Source of the DNA: Rahnella variigena
GTDB taxonomy: Bacteria > Pseudomonadota > Gammaproteobacteria > Enterobacterales > Enterobacteriaceae
Assembly: GCF_003610915.1 (NCBI RefSeq)
Contig: NZ_NSDJ01000001.1
Span: 3,472,001-3,536,000 of the forward strand
DNA: 64,000 nucleotides
Direction: 5' to 3'
In this document: one piece after another, positions 59,817 to 64,000 of the stretch
Layout: each line of letters opens with the position of its first letter
How positions within the stretch are numbered: the stretch's first letter is position 1
Made by a program: the position numbers and the translations under genes
Notes under the pieces: generated by a model
What the model was told of the DNA's origin: nothing
Databases searched by the model: none
Seen by the model: only the letters and a program-made list of their open reading frames with translations

Positions 59817-61277
59817 ATGACAACATTTTATACGGTAATCAGCGGACTTCTGGTTTTCGGCTACTGGTTACTGATTGCCGGCGTCACCCTGCGTATTCTG
59901 ATGAAACGCCGGGCGGTTCCTTCCGCAATGGCATGGCTGCTGATCATCTACATCATTCCTCTGGTCGGCATCATTGCTTATCTTTCGTTTGGTGAATTGC
60001 ATTTAGGCAAACGACGTGCAGAGCGTGCTAAAGCCATGTGGCCTTCCACGGCGCGCTGGCTGAATGATCTCAAAGACTGCAAACGTATTTTCGCGACAGA
60101 AAACAGTGAAATTGCGGCGTCTCTTTTCCAGCTTTGTGAACGCCGTCAGGGCATTGCGGGCGTCAAAGGCAACCAGCTGCAACTGCTGACCACCAGTGAC
60201 GACGTGCTGAAAGCCATGATGCGCGATATTGAACTGGCCCGCAGCAACATCGAAATGGTGTTCTATATCTGGCAGCCTGGCGGTCTGGTGGATCAGGTCG
60301 CTGAGTCCCTGATGGCCGCGTCACGCCGTGGTATTCATTGCCGTCTGATGCTCGACTCCGCAGGCAGCGTGGCCTTCTTCCGCAGCCCTTATCCGGCCAT
60401 GATGCGCAACGCCGGTATCGAAGTGGTCGAAGCGTTACAGGTGAATTTATTCCGTGTATTCCTGCGCCGTATGGATTTGCGCCAGCACCGTAAAGTCGTG
60501 CTGATCGACAACTATGTCGCTTATACCGGCAGCATGAATATGGTCGATCCGCGCTTCTTCAAGCAGGATGCTGGCGTCGGTCAGTGGGTGGACCTGATGG
60601 CGCGTATGGAAGGCCCGGTCGCCACGACCATGGGCATTGTGTATTCCTGCGACTGGGAGATTGAGACCGGCAAACGCATTCTGCCACCGGAACCGGATCT
60701 GAATCAGATGCCGTTCGAGCAGGAAAGCGGCCATACCATTCAGGTGATCGCCTCCGGTCCGGGCTTCCCGGAAGATATGATCCACCAGGCGCTGCTGACC
60801 GCAACGTATTCCGCCCGCGAACAGTTGGTGATGACGACACCTTATCTGGTGCCAAGTGATGACCTGCTGCATGCCATTTGTACGGCAGCTCAGCGCGGAG
60901 TCGATGTCAGTATCATTTTGCCAATGAAGAACGATTCAATGATGGTCGACTGGGCCAGTAAAGCCTTCTTTGGCGAGTTGCTGGAAGCGGGTGTAAAGAT
61001 TTATCAGTTCGAAGATGGCCTGCTGCATACCAAAAGTATTCTGGTCGACGGTCAGCTCAGTCTGGTTGGTACCGTGAATCTCGATATGCGCAGCCTCTGG
61101 CTGAATTTTGAAATAACACTGGTCATTGATGACGCCGGATTCGGTGACGATCTGGGTCGTGTGCAGGATGATTACCTTGCCCGTTCGCATCTGCTGGATG
61201 TCGAAGCCTGGCTTAAGCGGCCTTTCTGGCATCGCATCGTTGAACGTTTGTTCTACTTTTTCAGTCCGCTGCTGTAA
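59817..61277 (+). CDS. clsA: Cardiolipin synthase A ClsA
   Basis: Condenses two phosphatidylglycerols to cardiolipin in the inner membrane. 486 aa as in E. coli. Two N-terminal membrane segments (about residues 3-25 and 38-58) and two phospholipase D HKD motifs: [18 protein letters not shown] (near 224) and [18 protein letters not shown] (near 404). ATG 59817 matches the family N-terminus MTTFYT; the frame extends 24 bases upstream. Confidence 0.97.
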   Translation: MTTFYTVISGLLVFGYWLLIAGVTLRILMKRRAVPSAMAWLLIIYIIPLVGIIAYLSFGELHLGKRRAERAKAMWPSTARWLNDLKDCKRIFATENSEIAASLFQLCERRQGIAGVKGNQLQLLTTSDDVLKAMMRDIELARSNIEMVFYIWQPGGLVDQVAESLMAASRRGIHCRLMLDSAGSVAFFRSPYPAMMRNAGIEVVEALQVNLFRVFLRRMDLRQHRKVVLIDNYVAYTGSMNMVDPRFFKQDAGVGQWVDLMARMEGPVATTMGIVYSCDWEIETGKRILPPEPDLNQMPFEQESGHTIQVIASGPGFPEDMIHQALLTATYSAREQLVMTTPYLVPSDDLLHAICTAAQRGVDVSIILPMKNDSMMVDWASKAFFGELLEAGVKIYQFEDGLLHTKSILVDGQLSLVGTVNLDMRSLWLNFEITLVIDDAGFGDDLGRVQDDYLARSHLLDVEAWLKRPFWHRIVERLFYFFSPLL

Positions 61278-61357
61278 AAGCCGCGTCGGGCATGATGTAA
61301 TACGCTCAGTACCGGCTGGTTTCAGCCTGAACACACTTATTTGTAAACGAGAATGAT

Positions 61358-61681
61358 ATGGACCTGAATAATCGCCTGACCGAAGACGAAACGCTTGAAC
61401 AAGCCTACGACATCTTTCTGGAACTGGCCGGAGATAATCTGGATCCAGCGGATATCCTGATCTTCAATCTGCAATTTGAAGAACGCGGCGGCGCTGAATT
61501 ATATGATCCCGCAGAAGACTGGGTTGAGCATGTGGATTACGATCTGAATCCTGACTTCTTCGCGGAAGTGGTGATTGGTCTGGCTGACGCTGAAGATCAG
61601 CCGATTAATGATATCTTTGCCCGTGTCCTGTTGTGCCGCGAGAAAGATCATAAGCTCTGTCATATCCTCTGGAAGGAGTGA
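61358..61681 (+). CDS. yciU: YciU family protein (HI1450-type putative DNA mimic)
   Basis: 107 aa, strongly acidic (many Asp and Glu), as expected for the HI1450/YciU family proposed to mimic double-stranded DNA. Typical stretches: [31 protein letters not shown] and [14 protein letters not shown]. Follows clsA by 80 bases in the same direction and converges with oppF. Confidence 0.93.
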   Translation: MDLNNRLTEDETLEQAYDIFLELAGDNLDPADILIFNLQFEERGGAELYDPAEDWVEHVDYDLNPDFFAEVVIGLADAEDQPINDIFARVLLCREKDHKLCHILWKE

Positions 61682-61707
61682 TTTAGGAGAGGCGCTTAAC
61701 AGAAAAG

Positions 61708-61734
61708 AAAAACCTGCCAATGGCAGGTTTTTTT
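61708..61734. terminator. Bidirectional terminator between yciU and oppF
   Basis: AACCTGCC/GGCAGGTT 8-bp stem with A-run before and T7 after; it also ends the opp operon. Confidence 0.85.
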
Positions 61735-61758
61735 ATGCTTTCCGTCTGAGAGTATTTA

Positions 61759-62796
61759 TCAGAGCGGATCAACTTTCAGGCAGGATACCGCATGACGGAA
61801 GCTGCCTTCCAGCAACGGACGGGTGATCGCACATTCAGGTCCGGCTATCGGGCAGCGGGTACGGAATACGCAGCCTGATGGCGGATTGATCGGCGAAGGT
61901 AACTCCCCTTCCAGCAACTGAATGGTCTTGTTGCGCTCTTTATCCGGATCCGGCACGGGCACCGCAGACATCAGGGCACGGGTATACGGATGCTGAGGAT
62001 TGTTGTACACCTCATCATAAGTTCCCAGTTCGACCGCATGTCCCAGATACATCACCAAGACACGGTCAGAAATGTGCTTCACCACTGCCAGATCGTGCGC
62101 GATGAAAATCAGCGACAAGCCCATTTCGCGCTGCAACTGTTGCAACAGGTTAACAACCTGCGCCTGAATAGAAACATCCAGAGCAGAAACCGGTTCATCA
62201 CAGATAATCAGTTTCGGTTCAAGGATCAGGGCGCGGGCAATACCGATACGCTGACACTGACCGCCGGAGAATTCGTGCGGGTAACGGTTAATCAGGTTAG
62301 GCAGCAGCCCGACCTTTAACATCATTGCCTTCACTTTCTCTTTGACCTCAGCACGAGGCATTTTCGGATTATAGGTTTTCAGCGGCTCGGCAATAATTTC
62401 GCCGATAGTCATACGCGGGTTCAGAGACGCCAGCGGATCCTGGAAAATCATCTGGATGTCGCTGCGGGTCTGGCGCCACTCATTATCAGACATATTGAGC
62501 AGATCTTTGCCTAACCAGGCTACGCGGCCATCGGTCGCTTTTACCAGACCGATCAGCGCACGGGCGAAAGTCGATTTACCGCAACCGGATTCACCTACAA
62601 CACCCAGAGTTTCACCTTCATACAGGCGCAGCGTGACACCATCAACCGCTTTCAGGGTTTTTGATGGCTGCCAGAACCACTGTTTGCCGTCTTTGATATC
62701 GAAATGGACTTTGAGATCCGCCACTTCAAGCAGGACTTTTTTCTCAGGTGCATTTGTGTTCATTGCCGCGCTGTTCATTACTGTATTGTCAGTCAT
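61759..62796 (-). CDS. oppF: Oligopeptide ABC transporter ATP-binding protein OppF
   Basis: One of two ATPases of the oligopeptide importer. 345 aa (E. coli 334, with a slightly longer N-terminus). Walker [10 protein letters not shown], signature [15 protein letters not shown], Walker [13 protein letters not shown], and the C-terminal oligopeptide-transporter cysteines ([14 protein letters not shown]) that can hold an iron-sulfur cluster. Start overlaps the oppD stop by 4 bases (ATGA). Confidence 0.96.
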   Translation of the reverse strand: MTDNTVMNSAAMNTNAPEKKVLLEVADLKVHFDIKDGKQWFWQPSKTLKAVDGVTLRLYEGETLGVVGESGCGKSTFARALIGLVKATDGRVAWLGKDLLNMSDNEWRQTRSDIQMIFQDPLASLNPRMTIGEIIAEPLKTYNPKMPRAEVKEKVKAMMLKVGLLPNLINRYPHEFSGGQCQRIGIARALILEPKLIICDEPVSALDVSIQAQVVNLLQQLQREMGLSLIFIAHDLAVVKHISDRVLVMYLGHAVELGTYDEVYNNPQHPYTRALMSAVPVPDPDKERNKTIQLLEGELPSPINPPSGCVFRTRCPIAGPECAITRPLLEGSFRHAVSCLKVDPL

Positions 62797-63818
62797 ACCA
62801 GTTCCTCCAGCGGCTTATAGCAGGCACGCAGGCGACCATCACCGAAACGCTCAAGCGGCGGAGCCGAGGAGCAGATATCCATCGCATGCGGGCAGCGAGG
62901 CTGGAAAGGACAACCTTTTGGCAGGCGCAACAAGTTTGGCGGATTGCCGGGAATCGTGAGCATCGCCCCGCCCTCGGCATCCAGACGCGGAACCGCGTTC
63001 AGCAGGCCGATAGAATACGGATGACACGGATCGTAGAACACATCGCGCGCACGACCATATTCCATGGTACGGCCAGCATACATCACCAGCACTTTATCGC
63101 AGATACCGGCCACAACGCCCAGATCATGGGTAATCATGATGATGGCGGTGTTGAACTCGGCTTTCAGCTCATTAAGTAACGTCATGATCTGCGCCTGAAC
63201 AGTAACGTCCAGTGCGGTCGTGGGTTCATCAGCAATCAGCAATTTTGGTCGGCACAATAAGGCCATCGCGATCATTACGCGCTGGCGCATACCGCCGGAA
63301 AATTCGTGCGGGAACATTTTCATACGCTTGCGGGCTTCCGGCATTTTCACCGCGTCCAGCATGCGTACAGATTCTTCAAACGCTTCACGACTGCTCATTT
63401 TTTTATGCAGGATCAGGACTTCCATCAGCTGCTCACCCACACGCATGTACGGGTTGAGAGAGGTCATCGGATCCTGGAAAATCATCGATATCTGTTCTGC
63501 ACGAAGCTTGTTGAGCTGCTGTTGCGGCAGGTTCAGAATTTCGCGGCCATTAAATTTCGCAGAACCGCCAATGCGACCGTTGCTGGCCAGCAAGCCCATC
63601 AGGGCAAATGCAGTCTGTGATTTACCGGAACCTGATTCGCCCACAATGCCCAGCGTTTCACCGGCACGTAAGTCAAAGTTCAGGTCATTTACCGCGGTCA
63701 CGTCACCGTCGGGCGTCTCGAAAGTCACGCGCAGGTCTTGCACATCCAGCAGGATCGGAGGTGCTTTGCCGTCAACCGCAGCGGGTGATGCAAAAGTGGA
63801 GTGTTCAATGGTGCTCAT
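62793..63818 (-). CDS. oppD: Oligopeptide ABC transporter ATP-binding protein OppD
   Basis: Partner ATPase of OppF. 341 aa (E. coli 337). Walker [10 protein letters not shown], signature [15 protein letters not shown], Walker [16 protein letters not shown]-terminal cysteine cluster [20 protein letters not shown] precedes ATG 63818, 11 bases after the oppC stop. Confidence 0.96.
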   Translation of the reverse strand: MSTIEHSTFASPAAVDGKAPPILLDVQDLRVTFETPDGDVTAVNDLNFDLRAGETLGIVGESGSGKSQTAFALMGLLASNGRIGGSAKFNGREILNLPQQQLNKLRAEQISMIFQDPMTSLNPYMRVGEQLMEVLILHKKMSSREAFEESVRMLDAVKMPEARKRMKMFPHEFSGGMRQRVMIAMALLCRPKLLIADEPTTALDVTVQAQIMTLLNELKAEFNTAIIMITHDLGVVAGICDKVLVMYAGRTMEYGRARDVFYDPCHPYSIGLLNAVPRLDAEGGAMLTIPGNPPNLLRLPKGCPFQPRCPHAMDICSSAPPLERFGDGRLRACYKPLEELV

Positions 63819-63829
63819 GGTTGCACTCC

Positions 63830-64000
63830 TTAACGATCTTTCGGGTCGAGGGCATCACGCAAGCCATCGCCGATAAAATTGAAACAAAACAGAGTTACAA
63901 CCAGGAAGCCTGCCGGGAACAGCAGTAACCAAGGTGAAACTTCCATCGAGTTGGCGCCATCACTTAACAACGCGCCCCAACTGCTCAGCGGCTCCTGCGT
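63830..64000 (-). CDS. oppC: Oligopeptide ABC transporter permease OppC (C-terminal part only)
   Basis: 57 codons (56 residues and stop) of the membrane permease are inside the window; the gene continues beyond base 64000. The visible end contains a last membrane segment ([19 protein letters not shown]) and the conserved C-terminus [16 protein letters not shown]. Operon with oppD and oppF; oppA and oppB should lie upstream, outside the window. Confidence 0.9.
   Translation of the reverse strand, partial: TQEPLSSWGALLSDGANSMEVSPWLLLFPAGFLVVTLFCFNFIGDGLRDALDPKDR

Overview
The window is chromosomal DNA from a member of the Enterobacterales. Nearly every gene has a close Escherichia coli counterpart in sequence and length, and the right half keeps the E. 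coli order osmB-yciH-pyrF-lapBA-pgpB-ribA-acnA-cysB-topA-yciN-sohB-yciK-btuR-rluB-yciO-rnm-trp-ompW-yciCBA-tonB-yciI-clsA-yciU-opp. Separate trpG and trpD genes, an lsr quorum-signal cluster and cobUSCT beside btuR fit a Yersiniaceae genome (Rahnella, Rouxiella, Ewingella or Serratia type) better than Escherichia. The genus is an inference from gene content only.

Layout. 1-6992: D-xylose uptake (xylFGH, minus, xylH cut by the window edge) divergent from xylose catabolism (xylAB, plus), with XylR-like operators between. 6993-7678: a hairpin-rich repeat region. 7679-16424: the complete autoinducer-2 system, lsrACDBFG (minus) divergent from lsrRK (plus). 16425-17038: a second copy of the hairpin-rich repeat in opposite orientation. 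17039-18037: kdgT with a KdgR box. 18298-23251: fsaA divergent from pflE-pflF (a glycyl radical enzyme and its activase) over a perfect-consensus FNR site, followed by the DeoR-family regulator yciT. 23284-23979: a solitary araD. 24381-46620: core genes for envelope homeostasis (lapAB, pgpB, sohB), nucleotide and riboflavin synthesis (pyrF, ribA), aconitase, cysB, topoisomerase I, cobalamin assembly (btuR, cobUSCT), rluB and RNase AM. 46755-53706: the trp operon with promoter/operator, leader peptide, attenuator, split trpG/trpD and terminator. 53868-64000: a BON lipoprotein, ompW, yciCBA, tonB, small zinc ribbons, yciY, cardiolipin synthase and the 3' part of the opp peptide permease operon.

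How the genes work together. The left 24 kb is a carbohydrate and signal-metabolism region: xylose to xylulose-5-phosphate, AI-2 import, phosphorylation and breakdown, ketodeoxygluconate uptake, and an apparently anaerobic radical-enzyme plus aldolase module. The right 40 kb is conserved housekeeping chromosome. The most unusual feature is the roughly 600-bp composite repeat that occurs twice as an inverted pair exactly bracketing the lsr cluster. Its hairpins keep their loop sequence or shape while the stems change in a compensatory way.
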